A stretch of DNA of 64,000 bases from an uncultured Clostridia bacterium (GCA_937921505.1 CAKZUB010000006.1:1-64000); one strand, 5' to 3'. Positions 16,114 through 25,385 are shown, counted from the stretch's first letter. The notes: generated by a model from the sequence alone, not told the origin. Program-made: numbers and translations.

Positions 16114-17840
16114 GTATGCAGTCCCTCCCCTTGTCTTATCTGTTTTTTTACTTGCAAAGTATAAAAAGGTCTAAATAAGAAACCTTCTTCAAAGCCAACA
16201 GTGCTCTGTGCACTCACAGCTAACAATCTCACCTTTGTTTGTATCTGAGGAATTATGGCGTAGGCTTCTGCCCCTTTGTTTTCCTCTTCTTTTCTACTTT
16301 TGTATGCATAGGTAATGGCATGTGTTGTTGTATGCTGTTCACCTTTTATACCTAACTCTATCCCTCTCATGTCTTCTGGATACGGTGTCGTTCCATAACA
16401 GCCCCTATGGTACTCTATGAGCGTTACTTCTGCCTCTGGATCAGATATTTGAATTATATTGCGTTCAATTTGTACACTTCCATCGTTAGAAAAAATCAAT
16501 CGAGACACAATAGTTAATTCTAAATCTTCGATGCAAATATCAATGGGAGCCATTTGCAATAGGGTTTGATTTGTGAGTGTTGTGCTTACTGCAGCATGGG
16601 TTCTATAATCTGCCAGAGATACTGTTCTTCCTTTGTAAGACACATTACATGTATGAATGCTTCCTCCATTCCCCCCTCCTCTATGCTCACAAGTAAGAAT
16701 AAAAGGATAGCTTCCATTGGCTAAATGTTCTGTATCCGGCCCTAGGTTGCGTTCTACTTGTCCTGCATAAGGTCTAATATCACAAATACTTCCTCCAATA
16801 TTAAGGTCTATAGCCATGCGAAAATTAGGATCTGTATACCAAAACATCTGTCTTTTAGAACCACATAAGATATCCTTCCATAATACACTTTCTGCTGTGC
16901 CATAGGAAATATTCTCTTTATACCATTGGGCAAATTCCCCCATGGTAAGTTGTTCTATCACTCCTTTGTTGCTTTGATATTTTATATAGCCAAGACAATC
17001 TCTATACATCTGCCTTGCATAGGCTGATGGCACTTCAAAGTTGTTTCCATCAACCATCCATGATGGACTCACAAAAACATTATAATAGACATAATCATTG
17101 TAGTCGCATTGGGTAATCCACTCATCAATAAAACGGTACATGTAGGGACATTCATCCTTATCATTGGCTTTTCCCCGAATGATATTGGCAGGATGGCTAG
17201 AGAAATAATCATCTCGACTTGTTAAAGCCAGTAACATATCTCGGTTCAAATGAGGAAGTGCCACAATATCAATGGCATCTTCTTTATTATGCGCTGGGCA
17301 GAAGCTATTGTTTTTAGAAGGATAATAGGTACCCCAAGGTCCGCCTTCACTAAATAGATACCACTGATTGCGATTACCTTCATACATATGAACCCCTTCT
17401 TCAAAACAACTCACAATACATGCCTGTATCGTTGGATACTGTGTATGAATCCACTGTAATGTCTGTGCATCTATATAGTAGGCTCCCATAGAGTTAGGGT
17501 ACCTCTTAAAAGTGTCATGAAACGTTGTAAATATTTCTGTCAATATCATTTTCTTTTCTTCAAATGTGTATAAATATAACGCTCTTTCATCCATCCCAAA
17601 CTTCTCTTGAAATGTTTTGCATTGAATACCTTCTAGATGAATTCCAATTTCATCTCCATAACATTCTTCTTGTTGCTTAATATATTCGGTAATGTGCTTA
17701 TGGTGCATTGCTTCATATGTTACCAATATAGTTGCCTTTAACCCTATTTCATGTACAAGATCTTGTTGGAAATACAAAGCCTCCACTTTATCTGCATCTT
17801 CATCCACGCGATGGATGATATTTGTGAACATCTTTTTCAT
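16089..17840 (-). CDS. Deacetylase/glycosidase-barrel protein with C-terminal beta domain
   Basis: The 583-residue cytoplasmic protein begins with a segment like the NodB/GH57-type seven-stranded barrel (VDEDADKVEALYFQQDLVHEIGLKATILVTYEAM, then an EIGIHLEG strand and YPNSMGAYYIDAQTLQWI). The C-terminal 230 residues look like a beta-sandwich (NIGGSICDIRPYAGQVERNL onward). The N-terminal Asp pair and the His of EIGIHLEG could bind metal. I cannot assign a reaction: polysaccharide deacetylase-like or glycoside hydrolase are both possible. ATG 17840 is chosen for GAGGTG 6 bases upstream. It lies between the epimerase and zinc-ribbon genes in one transcript and has no signal peptide. Confidence 0.55.
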   Translation of the reverse strand: MKKMFTNIIHRVDEDADKVEALYFQQDLVHEIGLKATILVTYEAMHHKHITEYIKQQEECYGDEIGIHLEGIQCKTFQEKFGMDERALYLYTFEEKKMILTEIFTTFHDTFKRYPNSMGAYYIDAQTLQWIHTQYPTIQACIVSCFEEGVHMYEGNRNQWYLFSEGGPWGTYYPSKNNSFCPAHNKEDAIDIVALPHLNRDMLLALTSRDDYFSSHPANIIRGKANDKDECPYMYRFIDEWITQCDYNDYVYYNVFVSPSWMVDGNNFEVPSAYARQMYRDCLGYIKYQSNKGVIEQLTMGEFAQWYKENISYGTAESVLWKDILCGSKRQMFWYTDPNFRMAIDLNIGGSICDIRPYAGQVERNLGPDTEHLANGSYPFILTCEHRGGGNGGSIHTCNVSYKGRTVSLADYRTHAAVSTTLTNQTLLQMAPIDICIEDLELTIVSRLIFSNDGSVQIERNIIQISDPEAEVTLIEYHRGCYGTTPYPEDMRGIELGIKGEQHTTTHAITYAYKSRKEEENKGAEAYAIIPQIQTKVRLLAVSAQSTVGFEEGFLFRPFYTLQVKKQIRQGEGLHTCMRIEKA

Positions 17841-17878
17841 AGCGCACCTCTTCATTCAATATGAGTTTTTATTTTATT

Positions 17879-19078
17879 TCAATGAAATCTTTTCATAATC
17901 TCAAAACACGCTCTACTATTATGATAAGGACACTTCCAAGGTCCTACTTTTGGCATATCATTTGCAATTTCTCCATTGCTTTCTATTTTATTAAACCATT
18001 CCCCATGTTCCCAGTCGATCATCTCTTTCTCAATGAAATTCCATACTTCTTTGAATGCCTGTAAAAAATGAGGCTTTTTTGTTAACTGATATGCATTTAA
18101 AAATCCAACAGCTGCTTCTGCTTGTGGCCACCAATCCTTATCTTTATTAAAGATTTCTTTTGAATTAGCTTCATAAAATAATGAACCATCTCTATCTCGT
18201 CCTTCATCATAAGTTACTTGTGCCATCCTAATAGCCATTTGTTTTGTTTTTTCAATAAGTATCTGATCTTCTAAAACCTCTGCCGCTTCTACTAAAAGCC
18301 AACTTCCTTCTATATCATGCCCATAGGAAATGTGATCTGCTTTTACAGCCCATTTTTCATCAAAAAACATTTGAAAATGGGCTGTGTCTGGATCAATAAT
18401 ATGATCTAACGTCACTTTAATAAGCTCCTTTAATTTTTCTTGTAATCTTTCATCTTTCCATCCTTGCAATAGATTTGTGTAAGCTTCCATAATATGAAGA
18501 TGATTATTCATTGACTTTTTTTCATTTATAGCTACATCACTCATACGAACATCTTGTGGTATTTTCCATTCTCTTGTAAATGCTTCTAAATATCCCTTAT
18601 ATGTTTTATCATAGCTATATTCTTCTATTAACTCAAATAACTGAATGGCTTTTTGTAAACTTTCATTTTGTTGGGTAGCATGGTAATATTCAGTATAGGC
18701 ATAAATCCCAAAGGCTTGCCCATAGATTTGTTTACGATCATTAAGAACCTCTCCTGTTGGACTTACATGCCAGTATAGTCCACCAAATTCCCCATCCCAA
18801 AAATAACGATTGATATAGTTGTATGCCCTCTCTGCCATCTGTAAATAGGATGGTTCTTGGAATATGCGATATGCCATAGAATAAGTCCATAAAATACGTG
18901 TACATAATACCAAACTCAATGGTGCCTTCTCATCCTTGATGAGATCGTTGGTTATATGTCCATAAAACCCCTCATTATTTTCATGTGCCACATGACTCAC
19001 CCAAAAGGGTAAAATGTTTTCTTGTAATACTCTCTTCGCCTTTTTTTTATATACATTATCTGTCACACTCTGTGTCAT
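17879..19078 (-). CDS. N-acylglucosamine/cellobiose 2-epimerase family protein
   Basis: The 399-residue (alpha/alpha)6-barrel enzyme has the AGE/cellobiose 2-epimerase pattern: GGLYWHVSPTGEVLNDRKQI, GQAFGIYAYTEYY, HLHIMEAYTNLL, YGHDIEGSWLLVEAAE and DKDWWPQAEAAVGF. The His residues in these motifs correspond to the proton-transfer residues of the family. Such enzymes convert the reducing-end glucose of a beta-disaccharide to mannose, or epimerise GlcNAc. The length and motifs favour the disaccharide branch. ATG 19078 follows GGAGGAGAAT directly; the in-frame ATG at 19108 is not needed. A consensus promoter lies about 70 bp upstream, making this the first gene of a new transcript. Confidence 0.82.
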   Translation of the reverse strand: MTQSVTDNVYKKKAKRVLQENILPFWVSHVAHENNEGFYGHITNDLIKDEKAPLSLVLCTRILWTYSMAYRIFQEPSYLQMAERAYNYINRYFWDGEFGGLYWHVSPTGEVLNDRKQIYGQAFGIYAYTEYYHATQQNESLQKAIQLFELIEEYSYDKTYKGYLEAFTREWKIPQDVRMSDVAINEKKSMNNHLHIMEAYTNLLQGWKDERLQEKLKELIKVTLDHIIDPDTAHFQMFFDEKWAVKADHISYGHDIEGSWLLVEAAEVLEDQILIEKTKQMAIRMAQVTYDEGRDRDGSLFYEANSKEIFNKDKDWWPQAEAAVGFLNAYQLTKKPHFLQAFKEVWNFIEKEMIDWEHGEWFNKIESNGEIANDMPKVGPWKCPYHNSRACFEIMKRFH

Positions 19079-19145
19079 ATTCTCCTCCAAATGACCCAAC
19101 CTCCTCACGAATTAGTTACTTTACATAAGTTATATATATACTCAT

Positions 19146-19174
19146 ATTATATTTTGTATACTTTTCTTAAACAA
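19146..19174 (-). promoter_or_regulatory. Promoter for the epimerase operon
   Basis: TTGTTT (19169-19174) and a perfect TATAAT (19146-19151) are separated by 17 bp on the minus strand, about 68 bp before the epimerase start. It lies just after the terminator-like hairpin of the preceding gene. Confidence 0.7.
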
Positions 19175-19221
19175 CATATAAGAACAACGAAATATTGCAC
19201 TTTTCACCGTTCATATCAAAG

Positions 19222-19257
19222 AACTAGGATGTATGCATATCTGCATCCTAGTTTTTT
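19222..19257. terminator. Terminator-like hairpin after the GH-G gene
   Basis: AACTAGGATG pairs with CATCCTAGTT around about 12 bases. The T-run is on the + strand; on the minus strand, where the genes lie, it continues CTTTGATAT, so termination there is probably weaker. It separates the GH30-to-GH-G genes from the epimerase promoter. Confidence 0.55.
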
Positions 19258-19269
19258 AATATACTCTAT

Positions 19270-20565
19270 TTAAAACTCCTCTATGACTTCATTGTTTTCT
19301 AACCAGGCAATCATATTTAATACAAGATAGTTCCAATTTTGAAAACCCCGATTTAATACGGGTTCACCGTTTTCCGGCAAGTAATACTCATGCAGCGCTC
19401 CAAACCGTTCAATGTCTCGCCCAAATAATCGAACTGTTTTTTCTGCTAATTCCTTTGCTTCTTTTTCATACCCATAGGACTTCAGTCCTTTAAATGTCAT
19501 ATAATTCGAGATCCCCCAGATCGGTCCTAACCAACTAGACGGATTCCCAGAAGCTCGTACATTATACATTTTTTCCATCTTGGATAGTGTTCTTACACCA
19601 AAAGGTGCATTGAAAGTATCCGTATTGCAATAATGCTCTTTTACCATGCGCTCCGCCTGTTGATCAGTAGCAACCCCAGACCACATCGCCATAAATCCAG
19701 ACCAAACGCCTATCCGTTGAATAAGACAATCCCAATCTCTCGGTTGCCCACCATGAAGAGGCATTCTTGCATAGTGTCCTTTTCTCAATTCTTCTACAGG
19801 ATGTAAATTTAGATCTACACTATAATAAAAACCATCTCTTTCATCCCAACAATGCTCCTGTATGGCTGCTTTTAGCTCTTTAGCATCTTTCTCAAAATGT
19901 GTGCCAATCTCTTGCAACCCTAAACATTCACACAGATAAACCATAGCTCTTAACTCTTTATACATCAAACAATTTAGATAAATAGAGCCAGAGCTTCCTG
20001 CTGGGCGATAATAGGTACAGGGATCATTATCTACGCCAATGGCTGCATCTGTCTGCCAATAATACAAACCACACCTATGTCTGTGATGATTGCGATAATT
20101 ATTTAAAAAGGTCTGAAGAAAATAAAATTTATCTCTAATCCATTCAGCATCCCCTCCGCATAAATTAACTACAAATGCAGCATGTTGGGCTAAAACAGGC
20201 TTGTGCATATTTTCTGTATAGATATTTTTCGGCTTACGTTCCTTTATATCATCTCCTCTATATACACAAACAGGAATCCACCCATCCATGCCTCCCCAAT
20301 TTAAGAAATTAAGAATACATCCCTTTTCATATTCTAAAGCCCTTATGGATTCCTCTTTATCATTTCTTTCCAATAAGATCTGCCGCACAGCAATATTGCT
20401 AAGCCAGCAATCCCAATCCCATAAGGCGTCAACATATTGCTCACTGCCAGGGGTTAAAAAGGGATAGGTAAACACGCCCCCCGCTTCCCGAAACATCCCC
20501 TGATAATTATTATAAAGATTGTCTCTGATTATATTAAAATAAGGTTTTAACTCTTTTGTATCCAT
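19270..20565 (-). CDS. Clan GH-G (GH63/GH37-like) glycosidase
   Basis: The 431-residue protein has the aromatic-rich (alpha/alpha)6 barrel of trehalases and GH63 glucosidases: DALWDWDCWLSNIAV (residues 46-60), GGMDGWIPVCVYRGD, YYWQTDAAIGVDNDP (168-182), GNPSSWLGPIWGISNYM (340-356) and ALHEYYLPENGEPV (390-403). In this clan an Asp in the middle motif and a Glu in the late one act as acid and base; Asp173 or Asp179 and Glu393 or Glu398 are candidates. Retaining versus inverting action and the sugar are unknown. It has no signal peptide. It follows the isomerase gene by 14 bp and is the last gene of the GH30-led transcript. Confidence 0.75.
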   Translation of the reverse strand: MDTKELKPYFNIIRDNLYNNYQGMFREAGGVFTYPFLTPGSEQYVDALWDWDCWLSNIAVRQILLERNDKEESIRALEYEKGCILNFLNWGGMDGWIPVCVYRGDDIKERKPKNIYTENMHKPVLAQHAAFVVNLCGGDAEWIRDKFYFLQTFLNNYRNHHRHRCGLYYWQTDAAIGVDNDPCTYYRPAGSSGSIYLNCLMYKELRAMVYLCECLGLQEIGTHFEKDAKELKAAIQEHCWDERDGFYYSVDLNLHPVEELRKGHYARMPLHGGQPRDWDCLIQRIGVWSGFMAMWSGVATDQQAERMVKEHYCNTDTFNAPFGVRTLSKMEKMYNVRASGNPSSWLGPIWGISNYMTFKGLKSYGYEKEAKELAEKTVRLFGRDIERFGALHEYYLPENGEPVLNRGFQNWNYLVLNMIAWLENNEVIEEF

Positions 20566-20579
20566 ATCTATCTCTCCTA

Positions 20580-21491
20580 TTATATGATGTCCATTTGTTT
20601 CATTCTATTTTTTCCTTTAACTACATCTTCCGCTGTAACATTTGGATTATACTCAAATACGCGGATAACATCCTCTTGCATATATTGGTGCAGAGAACTA
20701 AAATCAACATCACCTTTTCCTACACCTATATGATCTCCTGCATTGATTGCATCATGAAGATGCACCCCTATTAATCTGTCTCCAAAAGCATGGATAAGTT
20801 CACCCTTTTTATATAATCCATAGACTTCTAAGACATGGGCATGTCCTGTATCATGCCAATATCCTACATGATCACTGTATTTGTCTAAAAGCATTCTAAC
20901 TTCCTCATGGCTTGGGATTTCATGATACCAGTACCTATTTTCCAGACCTATTTTCATTCCCTCTGAAAGACATGGGATTAGTTCTTCTATACTTCTCCTA
21001 ATGGCCCCTAAATGACCTTTCGCATTTCTTTTTCTTTCTTCTTGAAGATATGTTCTTAGCATAGCAAAAGAAGTATTGTTTGAACTTCCTTCTTTCACCA
21101 TCTGAGATAAGATGAGTTGGTAAGTCATTGGGATGTCCACCTGTCCTAAGTGAATTACGACTACCTTTGCATTTACTCGTTTTGCTACTTCAATCGTTTT
21201 CTTCGAATAGGCAACCGCTAACCGTCTTTCCTCTTCATCCAAAGATGCAATTCTATCTCCAATTTCTATGTGCTGTTTTCCTTCCTCTTCTACTACTGGG
21301 CAAATATTATGAACGCTTGACACTTCAATTTTCTGCGCATCATATAGTGTAATAATATCTTCTACTTGCTTTTTTGTTGAATTTGCTCCTAACTCAATAC
21401 AGTCAAATCCTAATGCTTTTATTTCTTTTATAATATCTATTCCACTCGTATACTTAGTTATATTCCATTTTGTTGATAGACTTACTTTCAT
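20580..21491 (-). CDS. Sugar isomerase/epimerase (xylose isomerase-like TIM barrel)
   Basis: The 303-residue protein of the AP-endonuclease-2/xylose isomerase-like family starts MKVSLSTKWNITKYTSGIDI and has the metal-ligand strands of this barrel: VVIHLGQV, GLENRYWYHE, GYWHDTGHAHV, GVHLHDAINAGDHIGVGKGDVDF and VFEYNP. The Glu/Asp/His residues in these motifs bind a divalent metal for isomerisation or epimerisation of a ketose or keto-sugar. The exact substrate cannot be read. AGGAG lies 8 bases before ATG 21491. It sits between the GH2 and GH-G genes, fitting a role in processing monosaccharides released in the cytoplasm. Confidence 0.8.
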   Translation of the reverse strand: MKVSLSTKWNITKYTSGIDIIKEIKALGFDCIELGANSTKKQVEDIITLYDAQKIEVSSVHNICPVVEEEGKQHIEIGDRIASLDEEERRLAVAYSKKTIEVAKRVNAKVVVIHLGQVDIPMTYQLILSQMVKEGSSNNTSFAMLRTYLQEERKRNAKGHLGAIRRSIEELIPCLSEGMKIGLENRYWYHEIPSHEEVRMLLDKYSDHVGYWHDTGHAHVLEVYGLYKKGELIHAFGDRLIGVHLHDAINAGDHIGVGKGDVDFSSLHQYMQEDVIRVFEYNPNVTAEDVVKGKNRMKQMDII

Positions 21492-21606
21492 CTCACCTAC
21501 TCCTTACTTCTCATTTTCTATGCTGATAGGCTTACCTTGCTGATGTACTTGATCTCCTTTAATTGTTGTACAATTTCTTGTAGGTCTAAATCTTGGAAAA
21601 TAATGT

Positions 21607-21635
21607 GAAGCGCTGTACAAACTGTACAGCGCTTC
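21607..21635. terminator. Perfect 12-bp hairpin after the GH2 gene
   Basis: GAAGCGCTGTAC and GTACAGCGCTTC pair perfectly around 5 bases, 2 bp beyond the GH2 stop codon. On the minus strand only CACATTATTTTCC follows, so it may stabilise the upstream message or attenuate rather than fully terminate. Confidence 0.55.
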
Positions 21636-21636
21636 T

Positions 21637-23409
21637 TTACTTATCTCTATAAAACTCTTGCATTACATAATATGCCAGCTTCTTATGTTTTTTATCACCT
21701 GAAAGCAGCCCTTTTAGATTATATCCCTTTTGATATTGATTGGTTCTTCGTGGGCATCTAAAATCAAATAATATCCAAGGACTAATCCCTTTAATATAAG
21801 GAATAGAACCTAATACTTCCACTTGCCTTTTATATACGTTGTATTGATGATCTTCTGTGAAAAAATCATCTCTAGTTCCTCTATGCCCTGATAATGCCCC
21901 TGCACCAAATTCTGTAATCACTACTGGCTTATCTGGTTTACTGTTTTCAAAGCATTGTGGAAGCTTTTCAAAATTTGGATCATACCATCCATAGTACTCA
22001 TTGATTCCGATAATATCTAGATACTCGCTCAAGCGATCATCAATGATATTGCTTATTTTATCAACTAAACAAGCTGCTGAGATTAAACGTGTAGCATCTG
22101 TTTCTTTCGCTTTTAATGCTAAGTTTTTCATAAACTGTAGTCTAGCATCTGTGTCTGGGTTTTCATTTCCTACAGACCAAATTATTACACTTGCTCTATT
22201 TTGATCTCTTTTAATGAGCTCTAACAATTGATTCTGTGCATCTGCAATAGTTTCTGGATTTTCAAATTCTATAGTCCAATATACAGGAATCTCTTCCCAT
22301 AACATGATTCCTAAGGTATCTGCGATTTGTGCAACTCTTTCGGAATGTGGATAATGGGCAACTCTCATATAATTACAATTCATCTCTTTTGCAACACGTA
22401 GATTTTCAACAATCTCTTCCTCTGTTACTGCTTTTCCATTTTCCTTACTTTCTTCATGACAAGCAATTCCCTTTAAAAATATTTTTTCTCCATTCAAATA
22501 AATATCTGTACCTTTCACCATAATTTCACGAAATCCAATACTTTCTTTTACGACGTCCTCACCATAGGTGATTTCTACTTTATATAATTTAGGTGTATCA
22601 GTACTCCAAAGTTCTGGATGAGCCTCTATTTCTATAGATGCTTTTCCATTTTTTACATAAACCGTCTGCTTAATATTCAATTCTGGAATCCGTAGTAGTG
22701 CTTCCCCTTCTTGCTCCGGTCCATCCACTCTAATATGCCCTTGCAGTATTTTCATATTACTTCCAGGTTGTAGTTGTAATTTGAAGTCCTTTATAAATGT
22801 TTTTGGTAGTCTAAATAGTGCAACGTCCCTATATAACCCTCCATAATTAAACCAATCTGTATTATCTGCTGGCAATGTATCTTTTCTTCTTGAATTATCC
22901 ACAACAACCTGAATTCTATTTTCTTTTTCTAAGTAATCCGTTACTTCTACATAAAATGGAGTAGATCCACCTTTATGATACCCTATAAATTGCTTATTTA
23001 AAAAGATTCTAGTTTCATAATTAGCTGCTCCAATTTTTATAAAGACTCTTTCTTCTCCTCTATTGACGTATTTGAACTTTCGGGTATATATTCCTATACC
23101 TTCATAATAAAAGCATCTTTGATCTTTTATATTCCAACATGAAGGAACAGATACAACATCCCATTGATCATAGTTGTATTCTGGTGGAATGGCTCTGCCT
23201 TCTTTATCCGTTAACTCTTCTTTGTACCACTCCGACCTTAGAAAAGTATCATATTGATCTACTTGAAAATGCCACAATCCATTCAATAACTCTTTTTCTC
23301 TGTATGCATCATGGAACATTCCTTCATGCGTTAATCTCGGTTCATAAAGGTGCGCTTTATATTCTTCATTGTGAATTTGCTTATCAAAGTTCCTAGGTCT
23401 TTGCTGCAT
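21637..23409 (-). CDS. GH2 glycosidase (beta-glucuronidase/beta-galactosidase type)
   Basis: The 590-residue enzyme has the three GH2 domains: sugar-binding jelly roll (residues about 40-200, with WFNYGGLYRDVALFRLP), immunoglobulin-like domain (about 205-297) and TIM barrel (about 300-590). The acid/base is Glu416 in SVGNENP and the nucleophile Glu500 in VVITEFGAGAL. A late N-x-K segment (YNLKGLLSGDKKHKKLAYYV, Asn564/Lys566) resembles the N-K motif that recognises the carboxylate in beta-glucuronidases, though related beta-galactosidases can carry similar strings. It has no signal peptide, so it acts on imported oligosaccharides. It lies 29 bp after the GH30 gene in the same transcript. Confidence 0.85.
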   Translation of the reverse strand: MQQRPRNFDKQIHNEEYKAHLYEPRLTHEGMFHDAYREKELLNGLWHFQVDQYDTFLRSEWYKEELTDKEGRAIPPEYNYDQWDVVSVPSCWNIKDQRCFYYEGIGIYTRKFKYVNRGEERVFIKIGAANYETRIFLNKQFIGYHKGGSTPFYVEVTDYLEKENRIQVVVDNSRRKDTLPADNTDWFNYGGLYRDVALFRLPKTFIKDFKLQLQPGSNMKILQGHIRVDGPEQEGEALLRIPELNIKQTVYVKNGKASIEIEAHPELWSTDTPKLYKVEITYGEDVVKESIGFREIMVKGTDIYLNGEKIFLKGIACHEESKENGKAVTEEEIVENLRVAKEMNCNYMRVAHYPHSERVAQIADTLGIMLWEEIPVYWTIEFENPETIADAQNQLLELIKRDQNRASVIIWSVGNENPDTDARLQFMKNLALKAKETDATRLISAACLVDKISNIIDDRLSEYLDIIGINEYYGWYDPNFEKLPQCFENSKPDKPVVITEFGAGALSGHRGTRDDFFTEDHQYNVYKRQVEVLGSIPYIKGISPWILFDFRCPRRTNQYQKGYNLKGLLSGDKKHKKLAYYVMQEFYRDK

Positions 23410-23438
23410 AAGTATTCTCCTCTATTCTTTTTAACTTT

Positions 23439-24851
23439 TTATTTACTATAAAATGTAGTCGCAGATCTAGCAGGAACAGTATACTCAATTGCACCATCTG
23501 CCATTTCAAATTCTCCGATAAAAGAGTATCTCTCATTGTCTGAAGTACGATACCCCTCAAAAACTTCACTTATAGCTCCGCTTAACTCCACTGTTACTTT
23601 TTTATCTTCCTCTGATACATTCAGTATTATAAACGCATCTGAGTTATCTGTCCCATTAGATGAGAATCCAATGAATTGTAGTTCTGTATCGTTACATCTT
23701 ACACTAGATACCGCCATTCCTGGTTGACCGGCACGGCAAAGTTGTTTGTAATAAAAATACCCTTGCTCAATGGTATAATCTCCATTTCCATCTACACGAA
23801 AGGCCGTCCCTGGATTTGGATCTCCACCAACCCATTTACTTGACCATTGTACACAAGCCCACGGTATAATTGCATTTACTTTTGTACAATAAATATTGAA
23901 ACGAAATTCCTTTAAAAAATCAATGTCCATATTTTTCCAACTTATAGATGTAGTCCATGCATGTAAATCTGGATTCTTTTCACGTAACATATCTACCCCT
24001 GTGCTGCGTCCATCTGCAAACCATCTATTTGAGTTTAATACAATAAACCCATGAGAGGTAATGAGTCCTAAGCTCTCTATAGCTTTTTGATCATCTGCAA
24101 TTGTTTCTGCATAACCCCATTCTTGAAAGCGATACCAGTTAGTCGTTTCTCCCGGAGTAACCCCTATATCTGCTAATTGGTTAGCATCTAAAACCTCTTT
24201 AGTGAGTGTAAGGAATTCTGCTACCAATTCTTCGTTCCAATACATGTTGTAATCATGTCCATCATCTAAATAAGATTCACTGCCATCCTCCGGCCAGCGG
24301 GTAAAATCTTCCCCTTCATTATGGAGGGATATATATCGAACTGGTACTTCATTTTCTCTTAGATACTGCACCCAAGAAACCATATATTTTGCTAATTCCT
24401 GTTTAAATTTAGGGTCTAAATCCCGCCCTCTCATAAAGCCTTGCTTGGTCATCCACGCAGGGGGCCCATATAAAGTTGTAATAATCTCTAAGTCCCTTCC
24501 TTTTTTTCTGCTTTTTTCAAGACCTTGCTCAACAAAATAGCGCATCCATTTTGTTGTCGTTTCATGGTCATATAACCTTTGATCTATAAAGTTAAGTCCT
24601 TCTTGATTTTGTTTGTCTTGTTGTTGGTGAAAAGGATCTAAAAACATCTTTACAACGCCTGGTTTTAACCCCTCTTCTCCAAAAATATGATCTAATATCT
24701 CTTGTCTTTTTTCTTCTGATAGTGTGCTGAATCCTCCATAGTCTTGTGGATTTCGTGCATAATCTTCTGTTTGACAGGTTTCTACATAATTTACACCAAA
24801 TCCATCCCAATCCCTTAGCTTCTTCGAAAAATTAACTTTTGCTTTAATCAT
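23439..24851 (-). CDS. GH30-like glycosidase with an atypical nucleophile site
   Basis: The 470-residue protein has a TIM barrel with a beta-sandwich that wraps both ends, as in GH30: RDWDGFGVNYVETC at the start and YTVPARSATTFYSK at the end. The acid/base fits Glu179 in YISLHNEGED, and YGPPAWMTKQGFMRGRDL is the GH30-type beta-3 loop. Where family members carry the nucleophile Glu at the end of strand 7, this protein reads LHAWTTSISWKNMD (about 296-308), with no acidic residue in the expected place. It may use another residue, be a phosphorylase-like or inverting variant, or be inactive. ATG 24851 follows GGGGGA. There is no signal peptide. It is the first gene of the operon. Confidence 0.7.
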   Translation of the reverse strand: MIKAKVNFSKKLRDWDGFGVNYVETCQTEDYARNPQDYGGFSTLSEEKRQEILDHIFGEEGLKPGVVKMFLDPFHQQQDKQNQEGLNFIDQRLYDHETTTKWMRYFVEQGLEKSRKKGRDLEIITTLYGPPAWMTKQGFMRGRDLDPKFKQELAKYMVSWVQYLRENEVPVRYISLHNEGEDFTRWPEDGSESYLDDGHDYNMYWNEELVAEFLTLTKEVLDANQLADIGVTPGETTNWYRFQEWGYAETIADDQKAIESLGLITSHGFIVLNSNRWFADGRSTGVDMLREKNPDLHAWTTSISWKNMDIDFLKEFRFNIYCTKVNAIIPWACVQWSSKWVGGDPNPGTAFRVDGNGDYTIEQGYFYYKQLCRAGQPGMAVSSVRCNDTELQFIGFSSNGTDNSDAFIILNVSEEDKKVTVELSGAISEVFEGYRTSDNERYSFIGEFEMADGAIEYTVPARSATTFYSK

Positions 24852-24903
24852 GTCATTCCCCCAGTGTTTCCACAAATTTTTGTTTTTAAACTATGCTATC
24901 TTA

Positions 24904-24932
24904 ATTGTACCTTCATCCGATCTCTTAATCAA
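24904..24932 (-). promoter_or_regulatory. Promoter for the GH30-GH2-isomerase-GH-G operon
   Basis: TTGATT (24927-24932) and TACAAT (24904-24909) are separated by 17 bp on the minus strand, about 53 bp upstream of the GH30 start. No other gene lies between it and the QueE relic, so it should drive the four-gene unit. Confidence 0.6.
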
Positions 24933-25078
24933 TTTGACAAATCAACAAAAGTTTATACTTTTCAACTCATTAACTTGCTGTGCTTAATTTATTTGAGTTT
25001 CGCAAGGAGCTGGTATAAATATTACTATTTTCACAAAATAATACACTGCATACCACTTTGCCTTACGTCCCATATCAA

Positions 25079-25385
25079 TTAATCCCAACTGATCTCAACT
25101 ACAAACTGAACCGTATCCCTTTTTGTAAGATATTTAAAATCCTCTAGCCGCATATTACTTTCCATCCCACTAGAAGGAAGCTTATAATCTATCGTAAAGC
25201 TTGGCCCACAAAGCATTACAATAAGAGCACCTCAAATTACAGCCTGCAAAATTAATACCTTTATTCACCTTCTCAATATACGCTTTTGTTTCTTCAAGTA
25301 TTTCATCTGGCTTAATCTCGGTATATTGATGCACTCTAGGTTTTTTTCTCATTTCAAGTTTAATAGCAGTAAAAAAGAGTACCAC
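25079..25385 (-). pseudogene. QueE-like radical SAM remnant
   Basis: The first frame (25182-25385) contains INFAGCNLRCSYCN, the C-x3-C-x2-C iron-sulfur motif of radical SAM enzymes, preceded by IKPDEILEETKAY. A shift of frame near 25190 then gives TIDYKLPSSGMESNMRLEDF and KYLTKRDTVQFVV, which resemble the C-terminal part of clostridial 7-carboxy-7-deazaguanine synthase (queuosine pathway). Most of the barrel between the two parts is missing, and the order of the helix and cluster motif is odd, so this is a deleted and frame-shifted relic. The terminator of the neighbouring transporter gene runs into its 5' end. The family call is moderate; pseudogene status is clear. Confidence 0.5.
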
